Source: CAZTHK01 sp964613215 | Lineage (GTDB): Bacteria; Krumholzibacteriota; Krumholzibacteriia; Krumholzibacteriales; CAZTHK01 | Length of the DNA: 64,000 nt | Direction of reading: 5' to 3' | NCBI GenBank assembly: GCA_964613215.1 | Contig: CAZTHK010000003.1 | Coordinates: 1 to 64,000 of the forward strand | Shown here: positions 37,001 through 46,736 of the stretch, piece after piece | How the letters are laid out: every line of letters begins with the position of its first letter | Position numbering within the stretch: position 1 is the stretch's first letter | Made by a program: the position numbers and the translations under genes | The notes under the pieces: generated by a model | What the model was told of the DNA's origin: nothing | The model's input: the letters and a program-made list of their open reading frames with translations, nothing else | Databases searched by the model: none

Positions 37001-40000
37001 TGCTTCAGTAGCTTTTCAGGAGACTCCACTCAACTCGGAGGGAAAAGTTGCTGTGGATGGTTCCATGAGCTTCCAGACCGGGTTGGGGGGAGGCCTCCCT
37101 GATACCCTTTATTCCGGGGAGAGTGACTGTCCTGTTCTGGCAGTGGACATCCGCTGTAACGGATATAAGGCCGATATTTTGAAATCCCTTAATGTGAAGG
37201 ACAGTGGGGATGATGGGGTGGTGGATGTTATCGACAGGCTCAGGCTGTGGAGGGATAACGGAGACAGCATTTTCGCTTCCGGTAACGATGAATGCCTGGG
37301 TGAACTCTCCCATACCGGCAACCTGTACCAGATAACCGGACTGACCAGCCCGGTGACCATTCACAGGAGATATTTTGTAACCGCCGATTTCAACAATGAT
37401 TTCTCCGGCAATCTGTCCGTTCTTTTCGGTATCCCGGTAGGGGGTATAGGAATGAACTCGGATAACGATGGTCCCATCGACAGGGAAATTATTCCCGATT
37501 CTTCACAGGTGCTTATAAGAAGAGAAGTAGTTACACTGGAAGAATATCCACATGGGAGCGAACCGGAGCAGGTTCATCCGGGAGACCGGAATGTAGAGCT
37601 TTACTCCTTCCGTCTGGAAAACAATACACTGGAATCCCTTACCCTTGATTCCCTTACCGTATGGTGCGATTCTGCTCTGTTTCACTGTTCCACCAGGCAT
37701 TCCATGGAGCTGTTCGCTGATGACGGAAATGGTGAATTCGATCCCCTCTCGGACCTGGGATTGAAATCAACGACGGGGTCGGATGGAAGGGCGGTATTCG
37801 GACAGATTGGATTCAATGTTCCATCGGGATCGGAGGAGATCCTTTTCGTATCTTCCCACCTGGATTCATTCATCACCCCCGATGGTGATACCCTTTCCCT
37901 GTCAATCCGGAGCGAAGATGATGTTGTGCTGGAGTTCGCCTCGGAGGCGGATTTCGAGATAGAGGCTGATTTTCCCCTTGAAAGGGACGCCTGTTTTACC
38001 GACGGGATGATGGCCCATCAGATAATCCTGTTCTCCCTTCCCGACAGCACCATATCCGGAGGTGCCGAAAACTTTCCATTTATTGATATGCTGTTGCCCG
38101 GTAACGGATGCATGAACGATACCCTGGAGGGCCTGAGGATGCTTAATAATGGTACTGCCGGGGATAATCATCTGGAAAAAATTAAGATATGGAAGGACGA
38201 CGGAGATGGGGTCTTCGACGCTACCCGCGATGATTCTCTCTCCTGTTTTGCCATCTCCGGCCAGGATACAGTGAAATTCTCCGGCCTGTCGGTACCCATA
38301 GATGGTGGTTCGGGAACCAGGATCTTTGCCACGGTCGATCTCAGGGAAGGATATAAAACCGGCGCTACCCTGAAACCGGCCGTACCCCGGATGGGAGTAG
38401 AGGTGAGTTCTGGAAATGACGGCCCCTTGGATCAGGATGTTGTCTCAGAAAACGAGATAGTAATACCGCCTCCAGACCGTATCACCCTGTATACCAGCCT
38501 AATAGGGGATAAAAGGGTATATCCCGGTGATGAACATGTTCTTAATATGGTAGTGGGTGCCTATAACAGTTATTCCGAGCCCAAGGTCCTTAAATCCCTT
38601 GAGTTATATGAAGGAGGAAGTATAAAACCCGGTGAGGTTGAGGAGGTTTCTGCATTTTCGGATGCTGACGGCGACGGCCTGTTCAACCCTCAGGTGGACA
38701 GTTTTCTGGTATCTGTCACCTCCGGTAATTCACTGTACAGTCTGGAGGATCTGGATCTGTCACTGAATCCCTACCGCAGCAATCTGCTTTTTATTACTTT
38801 CAGTACGGTCACCCGGGGGATACGCGACTCTGTTTCGGTCGATCTCAGCATCTCCGACGCCGCCTCCATAGAATTCGATCAGGAGGGAGTAAAGCTGGAG
38901 GGCGAGTTTCCTCTCAACTCTGCCGGTTCACATCTGACCGACGGGATGATAGCGGTCCAGCTGGACAGGTTGGCCGTAAATGATTCCAGGGTTACTCCCG
39001 GCGATACCGATATCCCCTGCTTTTCATTGAGAATTCCCTGTAATGGAACCATCCCCGATTCATTATTGAAGGTATCAATGAATAATGCCGGCACCTGCAC
39101 ACCGGGGGTGGATATAAGCTCGGTAAAGTTATGGAAAGAAGCCGGCGGAGACGATGAAATATTCAATCCCGGGGAGGAGGAATTTCTGGGGTATCTGTTC
39201 TGGAACGGGAGCAGGTGGGCAACCATGTCGGATGGTGTTCTCTCCCCGCTTGATTGCCAGGGCCTGGTGATACACCTCACCGTGGATATCGCCGAAAGTG
39301 CAATAGACAGCCGAACCGTGGAGATGTACCTGCCTGTGGGTGGTATTCAGGTCGATTCCGGAAATGACGGGCCGCTGGACAATTCAGTTAATTCGGCATC
39401 TGTGATAGAGGTCACCACAGATCCCCTGATGGTGGATTTCCAGGTACCCTCCTCTGTTACCAGGGGACAGGAATTTGAAATCCATATGCAGGCAAATAAT
39501 GTTTCGGACACCCTTATAAGCGGAGTTTATCCAGACAGCTTTGACTTTTCCGGTTCCGGTTCTGTAACCCTCCGGGCCGGACCCGATCCACCCTCCGGAG
39601 ATATAGATTCAGGAGGGGAAGGTATATTCATCTGGACATTACAGGCAGATTCGCTGGGTAAGGTTGCCTTCGGGGGTATGGCGGCAGAGAGTGATGGTGA
39701 GGCAGAGAGCAAGAAAGAATATTCAGATAGTGTGGCCATTGAGGATATCCCGGATGGATTTTTTCTCACCCTGGGTGATCTCTCCCCGGTTAGTTTGAAC
39801 AGAGGGCGGGAGGATGTCTCGCTGGTTGAGATGATCATGAGTTATGGAACCGGTTGTGACAGATGCGCCGGAGTTGAGCTGGATTCCCTCAAATTCAGTT
39901 TTATAGATCAGGATGAGCAGCCGGTGGAAATAGGAGATGTCGCCGATCTGGTCAGAATCAGGGATGAGGCCAGGGTGATACAGTCGCTGAATACCTCCGG

Positions 40001-42014
40001 GTGGGATGATAGTGTGATAGTATTCTCAGGTATGGACACCGTGCTCTTCCACTCCGGTGATTCCAGGACAGTGAAACTGGCCATGAATATTTCCGATTCA
40101 GCCTCTGTTTCAGCCTTCAAGATAAGGATTCAAGCTGATGGCTGGGTGGTTTTGTCGGATGAGAACTCGGGCCGGAGGGTGGATTTTGAAGGAACCACCT
40201 TTCCCTGGTCAACCAATGCAGTGACTGTAAAATCGCCGGCAACTCAATTGGTGATAGGGATGGAAGGTGGATTTCCTTCTCATATCAACAAGGGCCAGGA
40301 AAATGTAGAAGCCTTCACCCTTGGTATATCCAATCAGGGAAATTCTGACGGAGCTGATATCAGCCTGTCAGAGATAGTTCTGAGGGTCAGGGATCAATAC
40401 GGGGATACCATATCGTGTTCCGATCTATTGAGGCGGTTCAGAGTGGAGGATGAGACCGGGTTTAATGTTTACAGCACCGAAATCCCCGGTCCCACAGCAT
40501 CCATTCACTGCCGGTTCGACCAAGAGCTTATTGTTTCTCCCCAGATGCCCCTGTCACTTCGTGCTATTATAGATTGCCTGGATGATCCTGAGAGAGACGG
40601 AATTGCTGTTACCCTGGATGACTCGGCCACTGTTTCGGCCAGGGACATCAATTCCGGCAAAACAGTACCAGTCAGAGAGGACACTTCAAACGGGATCAGC
40701 TTCCCCCTGACTTCGGGGGTGGCCATGTTCCGGGACCCCCTGAGTGGTATGGAGGCCGGCGGTGACGGTCTCTTCCCTTCCAGGCTTATTCCCGGATCAT
40801 CCAATGTGGAATTTATAAGACTGGTATTGAGACATCCGGGGGAGGCAGGCGAATCCGCCGCCATACTGAAAGGTTTGACTATAAACACCCTGGATCAGGA
40901 GGGGGAAAGGATAGATCCCTCCGGCCTGCTGGAAGGTATAAGGGTTGTCCATGGCTCCGATAGCCTGGTAACGGAATATATAACCGGCCAGACTACTTCC
41001 GTTATAGAGCTGGTATTTTCGGACTCCCTGAAAATGGAACCGGGCAGCCGGGATACCCTGATTGCTGCAGTTGATTTCAGCCCTTCGGCTCCCTCCGGTT
41101 ATGTTCAGATGCACCTGTACGGTGATGGTATGGATGTAGCCGATGCTACAGATGGTACCCGGCTGGCCCTGCTGGAGGGAGAATTTCCCATATCCAGCGG
41201 GGTCACCCGCATTATTCCTCCCCCTGACAGGGTAGTTTTCAGCGGAGAAGGTATAGTACCTCCCAATATAGCGGGAGGGGAAGTGGCAGAGATAATGGAT
41301 CTTCATTTTTCCCTGGATGAGAGTGGTAATGGAGAGGAAGCGGAACTGGAAGAGCTGGTGCTGGAGGTTCTGGATGAGCGGGATCAGCCTGTTAATGCCG
41401 GTAATTTGATTGAACAGATAGTAGTTCTGGAAAATGGGGAAGAGGTAAATGCCCTGGTTAGCTGTTCAGATGAAGATGTGATAATCCAGTTCAGCGATTC
41501 CCTTCCCATCAGTATGGACAGACCGGTTGATATAAGGATAAATGCAGAGATAAAGGAAAACAGTGGAATCGATATATTCAGTATTCAGATCAATTCCCCT
41601 TCAGATATCTCATGCCGGGATATAACCGGAGGGGAGGCGGTTTCGGTGGAACCGGGTTCAGGGTTATCCTTCCCGTTTTCCTGCGGGAGGGTGGCCATTC
41701 TGGGAAGGGACATGAAAAGCGCTTTTTCCAACTATCCCAATCCCTTCGTGCCAAGCAGGGAGAACACCAGGATAACATATTACCTTCCCGGTGAGGGAAT
41801 GGTGACGTTGAAGATTTTCACTATGGACGGACGATGTGTAGCAACCCTGCTGGATAATCAACCAAGGAGCAGGGGATTGCATCAGGATGTGGTATGGGAC
41901 GGCCGCAACGGAAGAGGAGAGAAGGTAATAAACGGGGTGTATTTCCTGGTGATCAGGGAGAGAATTGATAACAGGGAATATCAGTTCAAACGCAAGATAT
42001 CCCTGGTCAGATAG
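34026..42014 (+). CDS. Giant secreted surface protein with FlgD-Ig-like C-terminal domain
   Basis: I choose GTG 34026: AGGTGG lies 6 nt upstream, and it gives a normal signal peptide (VPENDALFRRGVGVWLF... to about residue 32). Starts at 33921 or 33969 would add 35 or 19 residues. The product is about 2,660 residues of tandem beta-rich modules. An early part (about 130-320) resembles a jelly-roll binding domain. Three modules carry an LxLWxDxGD-type strand, and each ends in SGNDGPLD or SDNDGPID. Four modules with SDLLRRF/VRIRDEA-type strands follow. The last 95 residues have NYPNPF, then KIFTMDGRCVATL and NGVYFLVI, the FlgD-Ig/T9SS-like anchoring pattern. It heads a five-gene operon. Adhesion or a surface layer is inferred. 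Confidence 0.8.
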   Translation: MPENDALFRRGVGVWLFALVISLPLLSGAGAAVPEKDNLSSRSKLYAGGDLNIESVHCPLDTLYPGQQDVPVEITVANFSDTTVLVQMLQLYFSESIEGDRNADYEVSGELYPNQTVSSGEQSTYNLLVEVDQGALQDTLIYVDAYVVGRRMDNFEEITVSTTTGLFLDRFMEISYSGDDGTSSWSGDWEEIDESDGPESGDVRVVDDFEAYGNILRIGRYEEFRDGCGIRRALDLDEAVSATLSFDWQRSPSRGFYGSDLLVQVSGNGGSSWNTVYTIDGGGEDTRINSQVDISPYISSDTGIRFVTNNEGDGYMYLDNIRVDYSRGLGADSWVVLSQYLTAITALYHTSNTAVRSDDSLMCICAGEPFQLNSVHYLNDAVPLAGIPLDAVSNYRLVVQINPAFDWVYDPNQSERGYFALYDAGAGWGSVSSLQPGTRELLLTDTMVVDEETEPDDFVAGVTERSSPPVPWSMDTDPFTDPLVASGKVGEYASVKYSDSLSRDIIDCVDGGSSWDLTPHMEKERYYFYEMWFKPDLEWSHGDMADLYLHLQGSQPDQKIDQLHLRFRMADDDTVGPVFSDFQPGIIPEGTDVSISCRISDPSGVYDDDTGSDGNGVYILWDTDGSIIDDANEIQMYHSGSGIFETESTLGSFGEGEELTYRVFACDNDNDTGSSDRTCSSSELQNIQIVGIVYLSDEPSSLNPQSVYRGQNNVTFNISLNNSMPDGIWLYTPSYISFHDGVDTVTANLANPTWMEAGTAAFPIGFEAANIPEGFSAPDTLDVTLHLEGWYEGTASAWNQTWKASSSNRIIIKQPRVVFDSHSIPSPSANPGDHRIELLRMELVSEALEDISLDSLTVTNLTTGLGEVPENDQNISRLYLYRQVGERVDGSEEMVDGPENRGMDGPGENPGRSIHSDSLLKSRPFRQSDSLAAAGNLADGEVRFKLSAGRHIPAGNSVYYYVVADIDSFHACDGDSLDICIPGPDSVFLNGNASVAFQETPLNSEGKVAVDGSMSFQTGLGGGLPDTLYSGESDCPVLAVDIRCNGYKADILKSLNVKDSGDDGVVDVIDRLRLWRDNGDSIFASGNDECLGELSHTGNLYQITGLTSPVTIHRRYFVTADFNNDFSGNLSVLFGIPVGGIGMNSDNDGPIDREIIPDSSQVLIRREVVTLEEYPHGSEPEQVHPGDRNVELYSFRLENNTLESLTLDSLTVWCDSALFHCSTRHSMELFADDGNGEFDPLSDLGLKSTTGSDGRAVFGQIGFNVPSGSEEILFVSSHLDSFITPDGDTLSLSIRSEDDVVLEFASEADFEIEADFPLERDACFTDGMMAHQIILFSLPDSTISGGAENFPFIDMLLPGNGCMNDTLEGLRMLNNGTAGDNHLEKIKIWKDDGDGVFDATRDDSLSCFAISGQDTVKFSGLSVPIDGGSGTRIFATVDLREGYKTGATLKPAVPRMGVEVSSGNDGPLDQDVVSENEIVIPPPDRITLYTSLIGDKRVYPGDEHVLNMVVGAYNSYSEPKVLKSLELYEGGSIKPGEVEEVSAFSDADGDGLFNPQVDSFLVSVTSGNSLYSLEDLDLSLNPYRSNLLFITFSTVTRGIRDSVSVDLSISDAASIEFDQEGVKLEGEFPLNSAGSHLTDGMIAVQLDRLAVNDSRVTPGDTDIPCFSLRIPCNGTIPDSLLKVSMNNAGTCTPGVDISSVKLWKEAGGDDEIFNPGEEEFLGYLFWNGSRWATMSDGVLSPLDCQGLVIHLTVDIAESAIDSRTVEMYLPVGGIQVDSGNDGPLDNSVNSASVIEVTTDPLMVDFQVPSSVTRGQEFEIHMQANNVSDTLISGVYPDSFDFSGSGSVTLRAGPDPPSGDIDSGGEGIFIWTLQADSLGKVAFGGMAAESDGEAESKKEYSDSVAIEDIPDGFFLTLGDLSPVSLNRGREDVSLVEMIMSYGTGCDRCAGVELDSLKFSFIDQDEQPVEIGDVADLVRIRDEARVIQSLNTSGWDDSVIVFSGMDTVLFHSGDSRTVKLAMNISDSASVSAFKIRIQADGWVVLSDENSGRRVDFEGTTFPWSTNAVTVKSPATQLVIGMEGGFPSHINKGQENVEAFTLGISNQGNSDGADISLSEIVLRVRDQYGDTISCSDLLRRFRVEDETGFNVYSTEIPGPTASIHCRFDQELIVSPQMPLSLRAIIDCLDDPERDGIAVTLDDSATVSARDINSGKTVPVREDTSNGISFPLTSGVAMFRDPLSGMEAGGDGLFPSRLIPGSSNVEFIRLVLRHPGEAGESAAILKGLTINTLDQEGERIDPSGLLEGIRVVHGSDSLVTEYITGQTTSVIELVFSDSLKMEPGSRDTLIAAVDFSPSAPSGYVQMHLYGDGMDVADATDGTRLALLEGEFPISSGVTRIIPPPDRVVFSGEGIVPPNIAGGEVAEIMDLHFSLDESGNGEEAELEELVLEVLDERDQPVNAGNLIEQIVVLENGEEVNALVSCSDEDVIIQFSDSLPISMDRPVDIRINAEIKENSGIDIFSIQINSPSDISCRDITGGEAVSVEPGSGLSFPFSCGRVAILGRDMKSAFSNYPNPFVPSRENTRITYYLPGEGMVTLKIFTMDGRCVATLLDNQPRSRGLHQDVVWDGRNGRGEKVINGVYFLVIRERIDNREYQFKRKISLVR
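34866..34875 (+). repeat. Run of ten G inside the giant surface-protein gene
   Basis: Ten consecutive Gs encode the glycines of IDGGGED, about 280 codons into the frame. Runs of seven G occur elsewhere in the window, so a G-rich bias is normal here. This is the longest run and lies early in a surface-protein gene, where slippage would truncate the product. Confidence 0.8.
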
Positions 42015-42033
42015 CGAGGTTTGAGTTTTTGCC

Positions 42034-44031
42034 GTGTACCTGAAGAAACTGATAGTGATGCTATTGCTTATTCCGGTGTTTTTCTCCGGGGGGTATGCCC
42101 AGAATGAAGATGCCGGCACCTCCAGCCCCTTTGCCCTTGGTTCGGGAGGAAGGATAATCTCCATGGGTGGTGCCGGAGCTTCCCTGGGAGGCAGTTCTTT
42201 TTCCCTCCACTGGAACCCCTCCAATCTCTATGGCCTGGATAGAGGGGAAGTAAATATCTTTCACACCTCCCTGTTTGATCAGTCGGTGGGATATTCCTCC
42301 CTGTTTGCCTCCTATCCATTTCTTGACTTCGGGATAATTTCGGCCGGGGCGATGCAGCTGAGGATTGACGGGATAGAGCGCAGGAATTCGGAAAACATGA
42401 TTCTGGAGGGTAAGCTGGATAATGTTCAGACCCGCTATATGATAGGGTATGCGCGAAAAATATACAGTGACCTGGCCGGCGGGATTACCATGAAACTGGA
42501 CCGTTATACCCAGGGTTCCTACATTGCCAATGGATTCGGCATGGATATTGGACTGTCCGTTAAAACCAGGTTGCAGTCACCCCTGGTGGACGGGATGTCT
42601 GCAGGTTTTGCCCTGGCCAACATCATAGAGCCCAAAATAACCCTGGTGTCCGAGGAGTCCGGGGATCCCACTGCATTCAGACTGGGGGTCTCCTTCTGGA
42701 GGGGTATCTCCGGAAGACTGGAAGACCGCTTCCTGGTATCCGCCGATATCGGCAAAAACCGATATTCCGAAACCCATTTCCACCTGGGAGGCGAATACCG
42801 GATTGCTGATATGGTATCAGTGAGGGGCGGGTGGGGCGAAGGTATCCCCACCTTCGGATGCGGTGTTGAGGCAGGCGATTTTGTAGTCGACTATGCATAC
42901 CGGAGCACCGATCTGGGAGGCAATCATCTCTTTTCGGTAATCTACAATTTCGGGACCTCCCGTAGTGAAAGGATTAACAGGCGCCGGGAGAAAAGGGCGA
43001 AGGAGCTTCAGGTTCAGGTGGAGAAGCAGATGGCCGGCTATGAAAAACGGTTCATCCGCAGCTCTCTGGAGAAGGGGAATAGAAATCTGCAGCGGGGCAA
43101 CTATTCTGAAGCAGTGGAGCATTTCCAGCGGGTCCTGCTGTGGGATCCGGACAATAAGGAGGCCCGGAGTAATATCAGGATAGCGGAGGCTTCCCTGAAT
43201 GTTCTGGAGGGAGATTCCCTGGCATCACTCAGTCATTACGGTGAAGCGCTGTTTCAGTACAGAAAGGCTTACCACTACCTGCAGGCACCTGAAATCAAGA
43301 AGAAGATGGAGAGATGCGAGAAAAAACTGGGAGAGGCTACTGACAAACGAAAGATGATAAATCAGCTGTTCTCCCGGGCTCTGGAGTACTATACCTCCCG
43401 CAGGTGGGATGAGGCTGTCAAGGCCTTCCAGGAAGTGCTCAAGCTGGACCACCGGCACCCTCTGGCAGAGAGTTATCTGGAGAAAACCCATCAGAAGATC
43501 GAGAATTCCAGGAAAAGAATAATGAAACAGGCCCAGTCTCTGGTATCCAGGAAAAGATACAGCGCCGCCATTGATATTCTGCAGAAGGGGAAACAGCAGT
43601 TTCCGGCTGACAGTATTATCAATAATAGATTGGAACAGATCAGGTCAATCAGGGAAAGAATGCAAGCCGAACAGGACCCGGTGGTTGAGAGAGAGGAATC
43701 TGCCTCCCGGAAGCCTCCTCCCGCTGAAATGGAGAAGCTGCGGGCTTCATTCGAAAGAGGAATCTCCTTCTTCAGGGAGGGTAACTTTGCTATGGCTATC
43801 CGGGAGTGGGAGAAGGTATGGCAGGTATACCCCGGTTTTGACAAGATAGAGGATTACCTGGTCAAATCATACCAGTACCTGGGTATGGAGTATTACGCCC
43901 GCCATAAATATAAGGAAGCCCTGGAGACCTGGAAGAAGATACTGGTGATAAGGCCCGAACATGCCAAGGCTGCCAGATATATCAACCGTACCCGTGAGGA
44001 GCTGGATAAGCTCAAGGGGCTTAAGGATTAA
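42034..44031 (+). CDS. Outer-membrane barrel (PorV-like) fused to TPR repeats
   Basis: The 665-residue precursor has a signal peptide (MYLKKLIVMLLLIPVFFSGGYAQ; GTG start). Residues 35-310 form a barrel of the PorV/UPF0164 kind: GRIISMGGAGASL, HWNPSNL, then paired strands ending in HLFSVIYNFG. After a basic coiled stretch (315-345), several TPR-like repeats fill 345-660, for example RGNYSEAVEHFQRVLLWDP, SRRWDEAVKAFQEVLKLD and KYKEALETWKKILVIRP. In type 9 secretion PorV carries cargo at the outer membrane. Only 19 bases separate it from the giant surface-protein gene, suggesting it handles or anchors that protein; this is inference. Confidence 0.8.
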   Translation: MYLKKLIVMLLLIPVFFSGGYAQNEDAGTSSPFALGSGGRIISMGGAGASLGGSSFSLHWNPSNLYGLDRGEVNIFHTSLFDQSVGYSSLFASYPFLDFGIISAGAMQLRIDGIERRNSENMILEGKLDNVQTRYMIGYARKIYSDLAGGITMKLDRYTQGSYIANGFGMDIGLSVKTRLQSPLVDGMSAGFALANIIEPKITLVSEESGDPTAFRLGVSFWRGISGRLEDRFLVSADIGKNRYSETHFHLGGEYRIADMVSVRGGWGEGIPTFGCGVEAGDFVVDYAYRSTDLGGNHLFSVIYNFGTSRSERINRRREKRAKELQVQVEKQMAGYEKRFIRSSLEKGNRNLQRGNYSEAVEHFQRVLLWDPDNKEARSNIRIAEASLNVLEGDSLASLSHYGEALFQYRKAYHYLQAPEIKKKMERCEKKLGEATDKRKMINQLFSRALEYYTSRRWDEAVKAFQEVLKLDHRHPLAESYLEKTHQKIENSRKRIMKQAQSLVSRKRYSAAIDILQKGKQQFPADSIINNRLEQIRSIRERMQAEQDPVVEREESASRKPPPAEMEKLRASFERGISFFREGNFAMAIREWEKVWQVYPGFDKIEDYLVKSYQYLGMEYYARHKYKEALETWKKILVIRPEHAKAARYINRTREELDKLKGLKD

Positions 44032-44050
44032 CTGGAATGGTTAGGATACT

Positions 44051-45631
44051 ATGAAATCATTGAGTCTTAAGGTGCAGATAGCCTTTCTGGTGATTATTCT
44101 GGTGGCCGCTCTGGTGGGAGTGTTTTCCTGGACGGTAGCTACCGGAGAGAAGAAGATGATGATGTCACAGCTGCACCGGAGGGTGATTCTTCAGGCCCGC
44201 AATATTGCTCTCAGTTCTGCCAAGCCGCTGCTTCACCATGATCCTGAGTTCGTACTTCACCCCCTGATTACCAGAGTGCGTAAGGCCGACCGGAATATTG
44301 TTTCCATAACCGTAGTGGATAGCAGGGGGGTGGTGAGAGGAAGCGAGGATGTAATGATGATCGAGCGGGAGTACCGGGAACCCTCCGGGCTGCATAGGGT
44401 AAGAGAAGTGCCCTATCTTATGGATGGGGAGAAGTTGAAGGAGAACCGGGATATTCTATTCGTCTCGGTACCGGTGCTGGATCAGGATGAGAGAATCGGT
44501 GCGGTTTCCATGGGATATTCCAAGCAGGAACTGAAGAAAACCATATCCGGAATTAACAGCCGGATGATAAAGATAGGCCTGATAGCCCTGGCGGCTGGTT
44601 CCCTTCTCTCACTTATGCTGGGATATCATATTACCAGACCGGTCAAAAAACTGGAGAAGGGAGCCAGAGCCATAGGAAGGGGTGAACTTCGTACCAGGAT
44701 AAAGATCAAGTCGGTTCAGGAACTGAAGGTTCTGGCAGATTCCTTCAATGAAATGGCTCACGGGTTGGAGAAGAACCGCCAGGCACTGGCGGAAAACGAA
44801 CGGATGGAGAAGGAGCTGGAACTTGCACATGAGATTCAGTCCACCCTGCTTCCCTCCCGGATACCTCAGTTAGAGAATTTCGAGATAGGGACATACTACC
44901 GGCCGGCCGCTCAGGTGGGTGGTGATTATTTCGATCTGGTGCCCCTGGATGATCACAGGATGATGCTTATTGTGGGTGATGTTTCCGGAAAGGGGGTGCC
45001 CGGCCTGGTGGTAATGGCTATGGTGAGAATACTGATGAGGGGCCTGGCCACCCGGGGGGAGGGACCTGGCCGGATGCTGAGGCGGCTGAATGTACTGCTG
45101 AATAAGGACATCAAGAATAACATGTTCGTGACCCTGTTCTGCGGATTGATGGACATCCGGAAGATGGATATCGTGTTTGCCAGTGCAGCTCACATGCCCC
45201 TGGTGTTCTACCGCAGCAGTGAAAGGTCAGTACACCAGATCAAGAGCAACGCCAAACCCCTGGGTCTCTTTCCCGATCATATATTCTCCGCCGGTCTTGA
45301 CGAGCAGAGACTGAAATTGGAACAGGGTGATATGATCTTTCAATTTACCGATGGTCTTAATGAGATGAGGAATGAGCAGGGAGAGGAATTCGGGATAGAG
45401 CGCATACTTTCAGCGGTGGCCCGGGATGGGAAAAGGGGAGCCAGCCAGCTCATTTCAAGAATTCAGGAAAGATACAGGGCTTTCCGGGGAGCGGAAGGCC
45501 AGGGCGACGATTTGACAATGCTTGCTATCAGTGTGCTTCCCCGCAGGATAGAGGGAGTGACGGTGAGTGGTGGAATAGAGGGAAAGATAGCAGTAAATGA
45601 CAGGGAAGTAAACCAGCGGACAGATAGATGA
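44051..45631 (+). CDS. Membrane-bound SpoIIE/RsbU-type PP2C phosphatase
   Basis: The 526-residue protein has a first membrane helix (7-27), a periplasmic sensor region (about 28-175), a second helix (176-198), a HAMP linker (about 195-250; RPVKKLEKGARAIGRGEL) and a C-terminal PP2C domain (270-505). PP2C landmarks are ELAHEIQSTLLPSRIP, GGDYFDLVPLDDHR, IVGDVSGKGVPG and the metal-binding GDDLTML. Such enzymes dephosphorylate the anti-sigma antagonist in partner-switching systems. The next gene, overlapping by 4 bases, encodes that antagonist fused to its kinase. Confidence 0.9.
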   Translation: MKSLSLKVQIAFLVIILVAALVGVFSWTVATGEKKMMMSQLHRRVILQARNIALSSAKPLLHHDPEFVLHPLITRVRKADRNIVSITVVDSRGVVRGSEDVMMIEREYREPSGLHRVREVPYLMDGEKLKENRDILFVSVPVLDQDERIGAVSMGYSKQELKKTISGINSRMIKIGLIALAAGSLLSLMLGYHITRPVKKLEKGARAIGRGELRTRIKIKSVQELKVLADSFNEMAHGLEKNRQALAENERMEKELELAHEIQSTLLPSRIPQLENFEIGTYYRPAAQVGGDYFDLVPLDDHRMMLIVGDVSGKGVPGLVVMAMVRILMRGLATRGEGPGRMLRRLNVLLNKDIKNNMFVTLFCGLMDIRKMDIVFASAAHMPLVFYRSSERSVHQIKSNAKPLGLFPDHIFSAGLDEQRLKLEQGDMIFQFTDGLNEMRNEQGEEFGIERILSAVARDGKRGASQLISRIQERYRAFRGAEGQGDDLTMLAISVLPRRIEGVTVSGGIEGKIAVNDREVNQRTDR

Positions 45632-46722
45632 AGATTACTGGATTCAATATCGAAGATATGAGCTTTCATGTCGATTGCAGGGATGCGCGGGATTACAGCC
45701 TGCTGAAAAGACTGGCCAGTATTATCATGGTGGTTTATGACTGTTCGGTGGACTCGCTGGTCTGTTGCCTCCCCCGGGAGATCGATTCTCCCATCCGGGA
45801 TGGTGCCTCCCATCTGATCAAGCTTAACCATGTAGTGGAAATTCAGAGCGGAAATGCGGAACAGGATAGCGATGAAGAGTTCGGGTATGTGGTGTTAGGA
45901 AGGGATGCCGGATTTATCATGCTGCAGGATGAGGAGAACAGCGACAAATACACCTTCTTCCTCTCAGCCCTGAGCGAGAATGTAGACCTGGCTTCCCGTT
46001 GTTCCTATATCACCGCCAGCATTCTGGGGTTCAGCAGTTTTGATTCCTTCGAAATACGTTTCAGTGTTTATGAGCTGCTGATGAATATTGTGGAACATGG
46101 AACCGGAGAGGGATTCGACCACTGGATTCGCATGGATATGGAAAAGATAAAGGATAAACTTTTCATCTCTATTGTCGATAAAGGGGTAGGATTCGATCCC
46201 ACAATGGGTTCGTCATTTGACCTTCACAATTATTTAAGCTCGGGTAAGCGGAGGGGACTGGGTCTGATAATGACGAGAAAATTGGCGGAGAGAATGCGAT
46301 ACCGCAGGGAAGAAGGATTCAACAGGGTAATCTTCGAAAAATCTATGCACCGGAAGAAGAATGATAACAGAAGGCAGAAGGAGAACATTATGAAAGAGTT
46401 TAAAGTCAGTGATCCTGAGAAGCAGGAGGACGGAAATTATTTGATAACCCTGGAGGGAGACCTGGATACCAAAGGTTCCCTGGTTATGGAGGATCTGCTG
46501 AATGATCTTATGGAACGGAATATTTTTAACCTTGCTCTTGATTTTGAAAAGGTTCCGTTTATCTCCAGCGCAGGGGTGGGAATCCTTATAGGAATGGTTT
46601 CTTCCATACGTGAAGAGGGGGGAAATGTGGAATTCGTTAACATTACCCCCAAGGTTCAGTCGGTTCTTTCTCTGCTGAATCTGGATGATTTCTTCGATAT
46701 CAACGATGAAGCAGTAGTATAG
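45628..46722 (+). CDS. Fused anti-sigma kinase (RsbW-like) and antagonist (RsbV-like STAS)
   Basis: The 364-residue protein has three parts. Residues 1-120 are an unrecognised N-terminal domain. Residues 125-240 form a GHKL ATPase: ELLMNIVEHG, VDKGVGFDP and RGLGLIMTRKL, as in anti-sigma-factor kinases. Residues 255-364 are a STAS domain (VPFISSAGVGILIG), whose Ser313/Ser314 is the expected phosphorylation site. Kinase and substrate are normally separate proteins. A strong internal ribosome site precedes an in-frame ATG at 46390, so the STAS part may also be made alone. It overlaps the phosphatase gene by ATGA, linking sensor phosphatase, kinase and antagonist. Confidence 0.88.
   Translation: MKITGFNIEDMSFHVDCRDARDYSLLKRLASIIMVVYDCSVDSLVCCLPREIDSPIRDGASHLIKLNHVVEIQSGNAEQDSDEEFGYVVLGRDAGFIMLQDEENSDKYTFFLSALSENVDLASRCSYITASILGFSSFDSFEIRFSVYELLMNIVEHGTGEGFDHWIRMDMEKIKDKLFISIVDKGVGFDPTMGSSFDLHNYLSSGKRRGLGLIMTRKLAERMRYRREEGFNRVIFEKSMHRKKNDNRRQKENIMKEFKVSDPEKQEDGNYLITLEGDLDTKGSLVMEDLLNDLMERNIFNLALDFEKVPFISSAGVGILIGMVSSIREEGGNVEFVNITPKVQSVLSLLNLDDFFDINDEAVV
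46378..46392 (+). promoter_or_regulatory. Internal ribosome site and ATG for a free STAS domain
   Basis: AAGGAG at 46378-46383 lies 6 bases ahead of the in-frame ATG at 46390. The free product would be a 110-residue antagonist exactly matching the STAS domain boundary (MKEFKVSDPEKQ...). This may mark two genes fused by loss of a stop codon, or true dual translation. Confidence 0.6.
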
Positions 46723-46736
46723 GGGAAGGTAATTTC

